A DNA stretch of 64,000 bases from Antrodiella citrinella (lineage: Eukaryota > Basidiomycota > Agaricomycetes > Polyporales > Steccherinaceae), in NCBI GenBank assembly GCA_004802725.1, contig SGPM01000021.1:1-64000 (forward strand), given 5' to 3'. The number at the start of each line of letters is the position of its first letter. The first letter of the stretch is position 1. The notes below the pieces were generated by a model. The model did no database searches. It was not told the DNA's origin and worked only from the letters and a program-made list of their open reading frames with translations. Position numbers and translations under genes: made by a program. This document shows, piece after piece, positions 36,475 to 47,779 of the stretch.

Positions 36475-37712
36475 TCACCGCCATCGTTCTGCGCGCGACT
36501 GGCCCCACTCGATATCTGGCATCGATCCCGAGTTCTCCTCGAATAGCTGCTTCGCATCTTTCTCCGAAAGGCTCTCCAACACCATCGTGCCCGTTGCAGC
36601 TCGAACTGGGCGAAAAGCGCTCCAAAACGTGGTTTTGGATGCTCCTTCGATCCGATTGAAGATGTGCTCCAGCACAGGCAGGCAGGTGGCTAGTTCGTAT
36701 GCGTATTTCTCCACGTCCACGTGTGTTGAAATAATAGTGAACGCGTCCACTGTGTATCCGCGACCATAGCTCCAGAGGAGACTCAAAAGCTTCAGACAAG
36801 AGAGCTTTGAGAGGGCAGGAATGAGGTCGCGCTGAAAGAGTGGGTGATCAGTATGCATGGTTAATATATAAAAAGAGATCAGATGACGAACAAAGAGAGC
36901 AAGAAGCCGCCATTGAGGTTCAAGCGACAGGTTCAGATCCAAATACAGATGCATAAGACGCAAGCCGATTGAAAACAAGTTATGTTTGTTCCGATAACCC
37001 AACATAATGTCGAAGGAGAAATACTTTGGTTGTATCTCTGCGACGACGTTTCCAAAGTGGATAGTCGGACCTTGGTTGGAGTGGATACCGCTGACGCTCC
37101 AATAACGAATAGGATGTTTGAATGCCAGCGCATAGGCCTGTGCGGGGTCGCACGATAGTGTATCGAGAGACGGCCATGCATAATTCTGCTTTCACGTAAT
37201 CCAGCGGAGTGCTTATCGTAGCGTTGACCACAGGTGAGTGCAGCATACTCAGGACCTGTAACCCGCCGATCAAATTATGGAATCTGAAAACCTGCACTAC
37301 CTCAAGCGATGGGAGCGCCGGAAGGAACACTTCATTTGCACAGAGGAATCCATGCAATGCGTCGACTTCGAAGACTCGGAGGTTCTGTCGCGCATCAGTG
37401 AGGATTTGAGCAAGAGACCCGATTTCTTGTCTGGTGGACTCTTCTATCTTCAGATTGAGTGCAAATAGGAATCATTTGAGCCGAAGCTCCCGCAGAAGGG
37501 TAGGGCGGTGTGGGCTTTGGAGCATGAAGTGGCAAAATTGAGTGACATAACCCGAAAATGACGCAGGACTTCAGCAAGTGAGGCATCCCAAGTTCGTAGA
37601 CCGTTTTGCATGTCCGCATGAATAGCGAGACATCCGCCTGGTTCATGAATGAACTAGACATAAGATAAACGAGGACGTCCAATGGTAGGTTGATTTCGCT
37701 GTCCCAAAACAT
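36475..37712 (-). pseudogene. Disabled F-box/LRR-like gene
   Basis: Starting at 37712 the frame reads INLPLDVLVYLMSSS and SLFMRTCKTVYELGMPHLL, an F-box-like start. Homology-like sequence continues in the next frame (YVTQFCHFMLQSPHRPTLLR) after a one-base slip near 37551-37556, meets an in-frame TGA at 37474-37472, resumes (NLKIEESTRQEIGSLAQIL, FLPALPSLEVVQVFRF), then slips again near 37180-37192 into AWPSLDTLSC and on to the terminal DIEWGQSRAERWR. No standard introns repair all three breaks; the nearest candidates use poor donors (GTCCTG, GTGGTC). I therefore call a recent pseudogene. Assignment to the Agaricomycete F-box/LRR superfamily is by pattern only. Confidence 0.55.
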
Positions 37713-38022
37713 GCATCACGTCGTTCAAATTCGTTCTGAGCTGTAACACACCTGATGACGGACGGACTTTGGCTGGTGAAAGTGTCCATTCTTCGCATTG
37801 CTACTCGAGTCCTGTGATGACTTGGAGGAGTCAATCGCAAAGACGTTGAAAGAAGGTGGCAAGAATTAGCAATATCGTTTCGGAGTTCGAACATTCAATG
37901 AGATGCCGAGATGCCGTCCAACCAGTCAGTCTAGATCTAGATCTGCAGACCCAACCTTGACCTGTACCCTTTGTCTCAGCCACTATATTGTCAAAGCCTT
38001 CTTGGTAATCTTGGCAAGCGAT
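37713..38022. other. Intergenic, upstream of GH71 gene
   Basis: Short minus-strand open frames overlap it without coding character. It contains a TCTAGATCTAGATCT run near 37930. No gene seen. Confidence 0.45.
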
Positions 38023-39890
38023 ATGCCTGAAGAATTGGAAAGAAGACGCGTGGTCGCACAGTGAGTTTCAATCGAAGTGCTATGCTTGGACGTTGTACTA
38101 CTACCGTGACCGATTCTGATCAGTGATTTGGTAGTTTCATGGTTGGCAATACGTATGTCAGTGTTTGTCGTCGCGCTTCGGGGTCTATTCGACGTGAACT
38201 TGCACATGTTGTAGCCGTACACTGTGAACGAATGGTATAAAGACATAGAGCAAGCACACGATAATGGCTTGTGCGTGTTCAAGTTTTGCACGATGTTTTT
38301 CGATCGAACTCTAACCTTCGCGAGTGTAGTGATGGTTTCGCTTTGAACGTTGGAAAAGAACAATGGCAATTTGATCGAGTCGTAGGCGCTTTTGAAGCAG
38401 TCCAAAAATTCAGACAGGATTTCACGCTCTTCATGAGCTTCGACATGGCGTACGTTTCACGTTATCTCAAAGGTCTCGTTTCTCCTCACCTGTATTTGTA
38501 GATCCTTCCCGTCAGCCTCTAGATCTGACATTTCTCACCTCCAACAGTACATGTCTCGTTTTGCCAGACATTCCAACTACATGCACCATCAAAACGGAGT
38601 CGTAGTGTCTACGTTTGCCGGAGAGAACAGTCTATTTGGTTTCGATGAGGGTCGGTTGGATGAAGCTTGGGTATATACGAAGAGGGAGCTGGAGGCAGCC
38701 GGTGGGAAGTCGGTGAGTGTATTTGAGGTGCTTAATCAGCATGATGTTGTGCTCACTGGCAGCACTCTGGTAGATCTGTTTTATACCTACATTCTTCATT
38801 GATCCTACGCGGTACCGGCGTATGAGATCTATGGACGGGTATTTCCACGTAAGCATGGCCCAATTATTGTTCAAGATGTCGCGCACGTATCTGACACGGC
38901 CTAATCATTCAGTGGAACGGAGGCTGGCCTCTACATCTCACACCTACCTCCCCACGACACGACGTACATTGTCCACGACTGGATAGCGATTCAGCTCACC
39001 TGTATCACCTGGGGAATAAGACGTACATGGCTGCTGTATCTCCGTGGTTCTTCACGCATTATGGCAAAGATAGTTGGAACAAGAATGTACCACCTACAGC
39101 TCTATGTTGCGATCTATTAGGCTGATCAGACGCGTCGTACTAGTGGATCTATAGAGGGGACGACCACCTTCTCGTTCGTCGATGGGAACATCTGATGTCT
39201 ATCCGGGAGGAAATCGCGATCGTTCAAGTCATTTCATGGAATGGTATGTTTGCCTTATATTCCCTTGAAGACGGTTTCGTCACGTAAGTCAACTATCTCA
39301 CAGATTATGGCGAATCACATTATTTCGCGCCTCCTCTGGGCGCACAGCCGAACTCAGAAGACTGGGTCAACCCATGCCCGCACGACGCGTGGTTGTCTCT
39401 CAACGCCTACTTCAGCTATGCTTTCAAACATGGACGGTATCCACATGAAATAGACGGACCCCACCATCTGAAAGACAAGGACGTGATTTGGATGTGGGGA
39501 AGACCGCACATGAAGGATGCCGTAGCTATCGATGACGACGTCGGACGACCAGATGGGTGGGAGCTGGTATGTTTTTCTATTCTAAAATGTTGACACGTAG
39601 TGCTTATCCTCGTTCAACAGACAGACGACCTCTTCTGGGTGGTCATTCATGCATCTAAACCCTGTCTTCTTACCATCTCGTCTTCTGAGCCAGAAGATCC
39701 GCACATCAGGAAGTACAACCTCACCACGCCAGGAATCCACAAATTCTCGCATCCCATGAGTCCCGATGTTGGTATGCGAGCGGAGATGGTCAGAGATGGG
39801 GTATGTGTGGCCGTTTGTGATCCTACGGAGTTCAGGTTTGAGAGTCGTCCAAAGAAGTACAACTTCAACGCGTTCGTGTGTAGATCGTAG
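38023..39890 (+). CDS. GH71 alpha-1,3-glucanase (Agn/mutanase type)
   Basis: Ten exons in phase: 38023-38060, 38135-38156, 38215-38270, 38330-38449, 38502-38712, 38774-38848, 38913-39086, 39144-39243, 39304-39566, 39621-39890, for 442 residues. GH71 landmarks: VVAHFMVGNTYPYTVNEWY, DGFALNVG, FTLFMSFDM, SMDGYFHWNGGWPL, MAAVSPWFFTHYGKDSW and the acidic VISWNDYGESHYF. The enzyme hydrolyses alpha-1,3-glucan of fungal walls. The model starts MPEELERRR with no signal peptide, unlike secreted mutanases; S. pombe Agn2 is a cytosolic precedent. A missed upstream exon would change that. The first exons are tiny (38 and 22 nt) and intron 2 uses a GTCAGT donor. Confidence 0.88.
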
Positions 39891-40283
39891 GTCATATTAG
39901 TGTAGTTTGGACTACGATCAGTACTGTAAGTAAGTACAGAAATTCCCTTCGAGACTGCCGAGCGACAGTATAGTTGACTCAAGAGCCGAATGTCGAACTC
40001 AAAACATCATCAGATGGTGATATCTGGTGGAGAGTTCTCGCAGACTCGCACTGGAGCGAGCTCAAAAGGCAACTCGAACTGGAGTCACTTCATTCTTATC
40101 GTTTAGACTGAGAGATAATAATTCACACAAAGCATGACGGTACAGAACACAATCAATGTCATTCACGCAGAGTCCAATGTCAGTTGAATGACGCTACAAG
40201 CAACAATACATGGGGAGATCCGGGTACAGCCTGTTGAAAAACCAACCCCTCAACCCTTCGACAAGAACACACCAAAAAACCCT
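39891..40283. other. Convergent spacer, GH71 and INO1
   Basis: Shared 3' flank of the plus-strand GH71 gene and the minus-strand INO1 gene. No gene seen. Confidence 0.5.
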
Positions 40284-42058
40284 CTACCAGATACGCGTCT
40301 CCAACAACAGATCGTTGTTAGACTCGAGACCAATGCACGCCTTCAAGAACGCCTCGAGGGCGTTGCGCTGCCTGTTGAGGCTGTTGATGACCTCGGTGCC
40401 GGGCTTGACGAGTGGGGCCTTGAGCATGTACGAGAGGAGCGACAATACGGGGTACAAAGGCGCGAACTCAGTGGAGCTGGAGGCGTCGCGGTACTTGACA
40501 CGCGTAAGGAGCTCAGTAAGGATGGTCAAATCCAAGATGAGCGGAGTGGCCAAGAGAGAGTCCTACGAAGAGTGTGTGAGCGAAAGCTCCGTTGAACAAA
40601 ACGGCTGCAACATACCTCGCACTCGTTGAAGATGTTGATGGTCGAGCGACCACCGCAGAAGATCTCGGAGTAGTATTCGTCGATAGCGCGCTTGGAATCG
40701 CCGACGGCGGGCACATACTTGATCACAACGATGTGGTCGGGGTGCTCACCCTTGGCTGCCTTCGTGCCCTTGGTGGCACCAGCCTCAGCAGGCTTGAAGA
40801 GGAGAGCGTTAGCAGCGACCATGTCGTCCACAACGCTGCTCTTGCTGATCTCCTTGCTCTTGAACTGGGGCTCAGCGGACAAGTTGTGACCGTCGTTGTT
40901 ACCGAGATGGTTGTACGACGCGATTGAGAGCGGCTTGATACCAGCGTTTACAAGGAACTCGGCCAGGACGGACTTCAGCTTCGTCTGGCCAGACTTCAAG
41001 TCATCACCGCCGATGAACGACTGGTGGCGTTCAGCGAGTGCAATAACACCAGGAACGAAGGTGTTCTGGGGAGCACCGTTGACGAAGGGCTCGCCCTCGA
41101 GGATGGCGGCGACAGCGAAAAGAGTGGATGGGGAGACCTCGAAGTGAGATGCCTTGATAGCAGCCAAGATGTTATCCGCGGTGTCGTTCACGCCGGGGAT
41201 GATCTCGCTGTAACGCTCGGTGTTGGCGGTCCAGAACACGACGACGCGGTCCAAGCCATTCTCCTGCTTGTACTTGCGGATGTCAGCACGGATGTGCTCG
41301 AGATGGACCTGCTTGTCCGTGCCGGGGATGACATTGTCAGCGCGAGCTTCCTGGTTGGCGGCGATGAAGTCGGGATAGTAGATAGAGGGGAGAGGCTTGC
41401 CCAACTCGGCCATGTGAGGAGCGACCTGGCGCTGCAAGTCGTAGTCAAGGACCTGTGCACGCGTCATGGCCTGATCCATGGTCAGACCTGAGATGTCCCA
41501 GCCACCCAGGACGAGGTCGTTGGGATGAACCATAGGGAGAACATCAGAAACGGGGACGTGCACGTCCTTGCCAGCGGGGTCGAGGCCGAGGCGAACAGTG
41601 GATGCACGGAGCAGCGAACCGATGTAGTTGGGCTGCTGCACGCCGGACTTAGTGTGCCAGGAGATGTTGTGACGGTTGGCAAGGATGGTAGCACAGAGGG
41701 TGCTGCCGTTGTTGCCTCCCATTCCAATCAACATCAATCTGGGAAAATCGCGTCAGATAACGCGACATAATACAGAAACAAGTGCGTACCCAGTCTTGGA
41801 GACCTTCCTGACGGTTTGGAACTCGTATGGCTTGGAGGTGGGGGTGATGAGGAACTGGCCGTTGTTGTTGGTGACAACGTCAGCACCACGGTTGGTGAAC
41901 TTGGAGGTGATGTACTCGTCCGAGTACGAGGTGTTCTCCGACTGCACGACGATGGGGTAAGGACGACGAACAGCAGTGGGATGAACGGCGACGAGCCCTT
42001 CGAGCTCAGATGCGGGGGTGTTCAACCCGGACGAGTTGGAGTTGGAGTAAGGAGCCAT
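40284..42058 (-). CDS. INO1: myo-Inositol-3-phosphate synthase
   Basis: Three exons read leftward: 42058-41790, 41738-40616, 40562-40284, for 556 residues, slightly longer than yeast Ino1 (533). The NAD-binding motif [14 protein letters not shown] spans the first intron. Further family signatures: [42 protein letters not shown] (catalytic Lys region) and [14 protein letters not shown]. The enzyme converts glucose 6-phosphate to inositol 3-phosphate in the cytosol, the committed step for inositol and phosphoinositides. The coding sequence is strongly codon-biased (GAC, AAG, CTC), fitting high expression. I found no exact inositol-response element upstream. Confidence 0.96.
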
Positions 42059-43642
42059 TGTGAAGTTAGAGTTACGGAGGTGTGGAAGGTCGGTTTAGTG
42101 ACTGAATCTAAGTGCGTCGGCGGAGGTGTGTCTGCCTCTATGGGGATTGTGGGTACTGCTGAGCTGGTTAGAGAACATGCACTGGTGCGATGTTACTCTG
42201 GAAGAAGAGTGGATGGTCAGACCACTCGACGACGGGAAGACGAGCTGAAAGTACCGGTGAGGACTGTTTGTGACCCGACGAGGGGTGTTCTTATAGGAGT
42301 TTCAGACGAGTTTGTGTGTCTTTGGCTTTGGCTCGTTGCGACAACGAGGAGGGTTGGATTGAAGGGGTGATGGGAGAGTTGAGTCAACAGTTTGCGCCTT
42401 CGTTCGACTATCTTTGCAGAATTTATACACGTTCCATGTTGCCGAAATTATTACACAGGCGGCTATCAAACGGCGCCCACAAATTCATGATGACAAGATC
42501 CTACCCCTGGCTCTCTCTCTCTTTCAAATTCCCCTCATGTTCTCAAAACAGATTCATGCGATGAGCAGTAGTGAGCAGCGTGCTTGCGACCGAGGATACA
42601 TAGGTGAAAGACGAGTTCACACCGCCGTCGTCGTCGTCGTCGTTCACAAGGCCGTCAAAATATTGCCTCGTGCAGATGCAGAGAAGGCTCCGACGGTAAG
42701 ACATACGTACACTTACTTATACCCACAACGTTTGCACAACGTTGCTCAAACGCATCAACATGGCCGACAACGAATCAGAAAAGAGGCGAGTCTTCCTTTG
42801 GTACCGCGTCTTCAATCTTGCGTTACTCATCGATTGCCCCCAAATGCCCCAGATATCTTCGGAGATAACATGTCAAGCACGAAAAGTCATCCGAGAAATC
42901 TCAATTTGAGGCGCGGCCTTGGGCGCGGCTTTAGGACTAATCTTATCGTGCGGAACGATGGTCTTCCTTTGTATTCACAACGAGACAGCTGGGTATGGTG
43001 GTCCAGTCACCAGGATCGGACTCAAGCCTATCGTCATCACCTTGCCATGCCCCAGCAGAGCATCCTACCGTGACACCTCTGCCTGCATAATCTAGACCGT
43101 GCTCGGGTACACAGTCCACACTGGGCTGCTTCACACCACCGCCATCTAGAGTCAGCGTTTGCGCTATACCGGTACCGTTTCCTAAAGTACTAAAGTACTC
43201 TATGCTATAAAGGTATAAAAATTTATCTCAATTTGGCCAGGACAGAACATTAATCTGTCCGCTGAGCCACAGTTTGCGAATGGTATCCTGGTTGAATGAT
43301 GTACGATTCGTACTGATTCTATCGTTTTGACTGAACGGCATATTTACGGCTCAGCATCTTTGCGTGGACACTGGATTCTACCGAACAAGATGAACGCAGT
43401 AGAAGAGGGTACAAGAATGCAACGAACACTGCTTGGAGCAACACGAGACCATCCTGTCTCATGATCATATGCATTGGATGCATCTGGTTTCCCGAACTAT
43501 ACCCGTCCACACCGCTATGGCACCCCCACTTCCGGTGTTCGTTACTTCGTCGGTACTTCGTTCGGGGAAGGTTATATAACAGCCCAAGGATGGTTTCTCC
43601 GCGGTGTCCTTTGGCTCCATTCCTTTCCCCAAAGCTCTCGTC
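42059..43642. other. Long intergenic region, INO1 and CE16 promoters
   Basis: A possible short plus-strand gene begins at an ATG near 42760 (MADNESEKRR), and a hydrophobic stretch is coded near 42920-42990 in another frame (LGAALGLILSCGTMVFLCI), but no convincing splice joins them, so I do not call a gene. A CGTCGTCGTCGTC microsatellite lies near 42630. Confidence 0.4.
43571..43580 (+). promoter_or_regulatory. TATA-like box of CE16 gene
   Basis: GTTATATAAC about 65 nt before the CE16 start codon, a plausible core-promoter position. Confidence 0.45.
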
Positions 43643-45304
43643 ATGTCACTCAAGTGTGCACTTCTCGTCGTTTCAGCAGCCGCGGTTGCGAATGCTGTAG
43701 GCGCAGCGGAGCCCGTTTGGGCTCAATGTGAGTGGTGCGGTCATCTACGAGAAAATCCTTACTGAATGTATCGCAAACTCAAAGGCGGCGGTATCGGATG
43801 GTCAGGAGCAACAATCTGTACCACCGGGTTAGTATTCAATCTACGCAGCCTCCATCCCTGCTAATTTATACCACCTTGACAGGACGACTTGCACCGAACT
43901 CAATGATTGTACGCATATTCTCCATCCTGCAGTAGTGTTTCATCTTCGCTCAATACAAGAACACTGGTCACTGCAGACTTTAGTCAATGCCTTCCTAGTA
44001 CTTCAGGGCCAACACCGGCGGACATTAACTACTGGTTCAGCTTGTGAGTGTCATTGAAACCCTTTGAGGTCATATGTGTGCGCCACGCTGAACAGTGCAT
44101 TTAGCGGAGATTCATACACGCAGACAGGGTTCCTGCCCAATGAGACCTTACCAGCCGTAGGAAACCCACTCGGGAACCCACCCTATCCCGTAAGTCACAG
44201 CACCACTCGCCGAATCAACTATCCTGATTACCCTCACTTATTCATTCGTTTAGGGCTACACCGCGGTCGGCGGGACGAACTGGATAGACGTCGACACGAC
44301 TGTGTACAACACCTCGACCATCCTGACGTACAACTACGCCTATGGTGGTGCAACGATCGACGCACGCCTCGTCGCGCCGTACGAGCCTACCGTTCTGTCT
44401 CTCACGGATCAAGTGAACCAATTCTTGTCTGGAGCGGCAGCTAAGACGGCAGCGGCGCCGTGGACGAGCGAGGATACGTTGTTCTCCTTCTGGATCGGTA
44501 TCAATGATATTGGAAACTCGTATTATGAGAGTGGTAGCAGGGATGCGTGCGTGTTTCACCTCCCTGGTCGGATGTGCGGTGCGAGTCCTGACAATGTGTT
44601 GGCAGGTTCTCCGATACGCTGTTAGATGCTTACTTCGCGTTGGTGCAGGATGTTGTACGTACCACACTGTCCCTTTGGTTTGATACCACTTGAGTCTGAC
44701 TGCCCTTCATCCACAGTTGTATGAGGCTCGTCTTACACTGGTAGGATCCGCACCGCTGACTATCTCCCAGCAATTTCGGCGCTAGAAACTTCCTCTTCGT
44801 CAACGTCCCTCCCGTTGACCGCTCTCCCTTGGTAGGGCCCCGGACACTTTCACATCACCGACCTACACTGACACCAAGCTAGATGCTCGCACAAGACGCT
44901 TCAGCACAAGCCCTCGAGAAATCAGTGATCGACGGGTTCAACAGCAAGCTTGCCACCCGTGTCAGCTCGTTCCAGTCTGCGAACCCCGGTGTAAGTTCTA
45001 ACGCCGCTCTCCGTGGATCTGACTAACAGAATTTGAATGTAAACAGGTCCAAACTTGGGTGTTCGACGCCAACTCGGCCTTCACAGTGGTCCTCAACGAC
45101 CCACAGGCCTACGGATTTGTGGACAACACGTCGTTCGGAAACACCGGCGATTTCTGGGGAAACAACTATCATCCCTCCAGTAAGTCCATCCATGCCTTGC
45201 TCTCTCGTCTCTCAAAGGAAATCAATTGAGCGCGCTTCGCAGGCGCGATGCAAACCATTATCGGCAAGCAAATCTCGCAGTTGTTGAACACCACAGTATG
45301 GTAG
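43643..45304 (+). CDS. CBM1-CE16 acetyl esterase (GDSL family)
   Basis: Twelve exons: 43643-43727, 43785-43827, 43883-43908, 43977-44043, 44105-44189, 44254-44546, 44606-44654, 44717-44729, 44771-44831, 44883-44990, 45047-45179, 45243-45304. Signal peptide MSLKCALLVVSAAAVANAVG, then a CBM1 cellulose-binding module (VWAQCGGIGWSGATICTTGT ... YFSQCLP), a short linker and a GDSL hydrolase domain: FSFGDSYTQTGF (nucleophile Ser), WIGINDIG (oxyanion Asn) and FWGNNYHPSS (His). CE16 enzymes remove acetyl groups from plant polysaccharides outside the cell. Exons 8 and 9 total 74 nt, so the frame is out by one base between LYEA and NFGARNFLFV; either a splice site is misread or one base is missing. Confidence 0.85.
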
Positions 45305-45470
45305 AGCAGGCCTCCTTGGACCCAAGCTCAAGTCTGGTCTCCATTCCTTCTGTACCAAGATTCACGCAACTCAATGGAAGCGCAGTGTATGCATAACTCG
45401 AGAAGGTGGATTGCAATTAGTGACGGTAGTCTGTGCGACAACGACGTGAGTACTAAGTAAGATGACACAT

Positions 45471-47323
45471 CTAAGATTTCGCCTGTCCTCCCGACACGCC
45501 CGACAAGATACTAAACGCCGTCGGCGCAGCAGCAGGCGCACTAGGGGGAGCCGGAGACTGAGCAGGAGGCTGAGACTGAGGTTGAGGAGGGCCAGGTGGG
45601 GGTCCCATGAGCGCAGAAGCAGCGCCCCAGAACGTGCTCGGCATCGCCTGCGCCATCGCGTCCTGCTCCTCCTTGATCAGCCGCTCGAAGTTCTCCTTGT
45701 TCGCGTGAATGTACGCCTGCTCTTCCCGGTATTGCGCCTGTGCCTCCAGACGCTTTTGCTCGAGGTAGGTCAGAGGGACCGGGGAGGCGGCCGCCTGTAA
45801 AAAAAGTAAAGAATACCATTTGTCAAGAGATTGCGAGTGATACAAGTTGGGGGACGTACGGGTGACGAGCTACGACCAAACAGCGTGCTCAGGGTGAAAG
45901 TACTGGCCGCGCCCCTCTTCTTATGCTCCTCGATATGTTTCTGCTTGGCGAGAGCCTCCGTCTTTGCGTACTCAAGAGGTAGGTCCTTCTCGTGGTATGT
46001 CTCCAATATAGGACGGACATCAGCAGGCTTGTAAATACCAATCGCTGCAAAACAAAGTGAGAAAAAAACAGAATCATACGCATGAGAGTGCGACATACAT
46101 TCCAGGAAAGGAACCATGGCTATAAGACCCTTGTCCTTTGGGTCTCCAGTCCATTTGGGCATGATGACCGCATTTTCCGGTTGCGCAGAAACATGCTCAG
46201 GATGTGTGTCAAGCAGGATTACTTTTGATAGATCACGGTTGAGATATGTCAAGTCCTAATATGCGCTCAGTATTCAAAGAGGAAGCGCATGGCACGTTGA
46301 ATGCTTACTTTCACTGGGGTACCGTTGACAGAGCGGCAGGCATCACGGAAGAGCTTGTAAGCAATATAGAATTGGTACGGATCCAATTTCTCGAGAACGG
46401 GTATTGCTGTCTGTGAGAACAGGATAGTCAGATGACATACAAATGAACCTGGCGGAGGGGGGACTTACATAATGATATTGTGTTGTGAAAATGACGACTT
46501 CGTAGAATTGAGAGAGGTAAGCTAGGAAATAGTCGACGCCAGGTCGTTTGGCCGTTCGCCAGCCATGTTGTCGCTGGCAGCGAATGAGTGAATACAGTTA
46601 TACAGATGAGCTGGATCGAGGACCACGTACATCCCATGTGGACGTCACAAGAAGGTCGTCAATTGAAACAAGCAGCGTGTATGGTTTTTGATGAGGGGCA
46701 GGCAATGGCGGGGGCAGTAATTCTTCCCAAAGCGGCTCTGTGAAGAACTGCAAAACCAAAGGTTGCGTGAGTTCACTGATAACACAATGCTTCAGTGTGC
46801 ACGTACACCAAAGATATTCTTGAGCCGATGCACTGTCCTACCCCATCGGGACGCCTCCAGCTGTTCGGTCTGCTGTACACGAAACCATGAGCACGACATA
46901 TTATGAGAAGGATGGAGGACGTACCAATCGTCTGTCGTTAAGCTCATCCGCCTCCCACTCTCTTCCGAGATACCATGTCTGCACTACCGTGCCTAGCAAA
47001 AGGACAGCTAATGAGACACGGCCCATGAATCTTCTCCTCCGCTCGATACTGGACAGCGAATCTTTGGAGGACCGGGCTCCGGTGCGCTGAGGCTCTTCCT
47101 CCACTCCAGGAGCGATATCCAAGCTGGGCAGCGACGACGAAGCATTTTGTGTCTCTGGGATGGGCGCTGGCGGTGGAGGAGGCGGAGGCTTGGGTTGGCC
47201 AGCTGGAGGCTTTGGAGTGTTTTTTAGACGTGGCCTCTTCGGTCCATTTGAGGCATAGGACCTGGTTGCGTTGAAAAGAACGCCTCGAGCTACGGATGAA
47301 CGAGCAAACAGAACAGCCTGCAT
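45471..47323 (-). CDS. TIM50: Mitochondrial import translocase subunit Tim50
   Basis: Eight exons read leftward: 47323-46925, 46872-46807, 46747-46631, 46573-46469, 46410-46309, 46255-46099, 46044-45860, 45794-45471, for 484 residues. A basic presequence ([20 protein letters not shown]), a Pro-rich spacer and one membrane segment ([18 protein letters not shown]) precede the FCP1/NLI-like domain: [48 protein letters not shown] and [16 protein letters not shown]. The DxDxT phosphatase motif is DDLLV, so it is non-catalytic as in other Tim50s. Tim50 receives presequence proteins for the TIM23 channel in the inner membrane. The Gln/Ala-rich C-terminal tail is typical of the fungal forms. Confidence 0.94.
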
Positions 47324-47779
47324 CTGACCACGGAAGACGAGACACGGACGACACCAAGAGGACACGGAGAGGAATGAAGATATCGATGCCCGATCACTTA
47401 CAATGACCGCAAATATAGCTTACAAAACGTTTGTATGCTAAGTGATATAATTATATGGCAGTTGCGGCTGAGCTCAGTCTCTTTTTTTATTATTAAACCA
47501 CTCTCAGTCTCACTCAGACGACTCTGAGTCCACAAGTACTCGACCATTCTCGTGACACTACAGCACGTTGTGACTTGCAGCGTCGAAAAATATTGTTGCC
47601 GCCCTCCGTGTAAACCTACACAGATTCCCGCACAGACCTAACAACATAACAGCTTGGTTGCCTGCATATGCATGATTCTACCTGAACTTGCCAATTCTGT
47701 TCAGCTCTGAATCTCGGTAATTCTTCCCATCAACGGTGTCGCACTGTACCTACTTACTGTTGTTCTCTGTGTCAATAAG
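47324..47779. other. Divergent spacer, TIM50 and F-box gene
   Basis: Holds a T-rich run near 47482 (CTTTTTTTATTATTAAACC). No gene seen. Confidence 0.5.

Noticed and set aside
42760..43073. Possible small membrane protein between INO1 and CE16
   Set aside because: The ATG-led frame stops after 49 codons and the hydrophobic stretch is in another frame with no good intron to join them.
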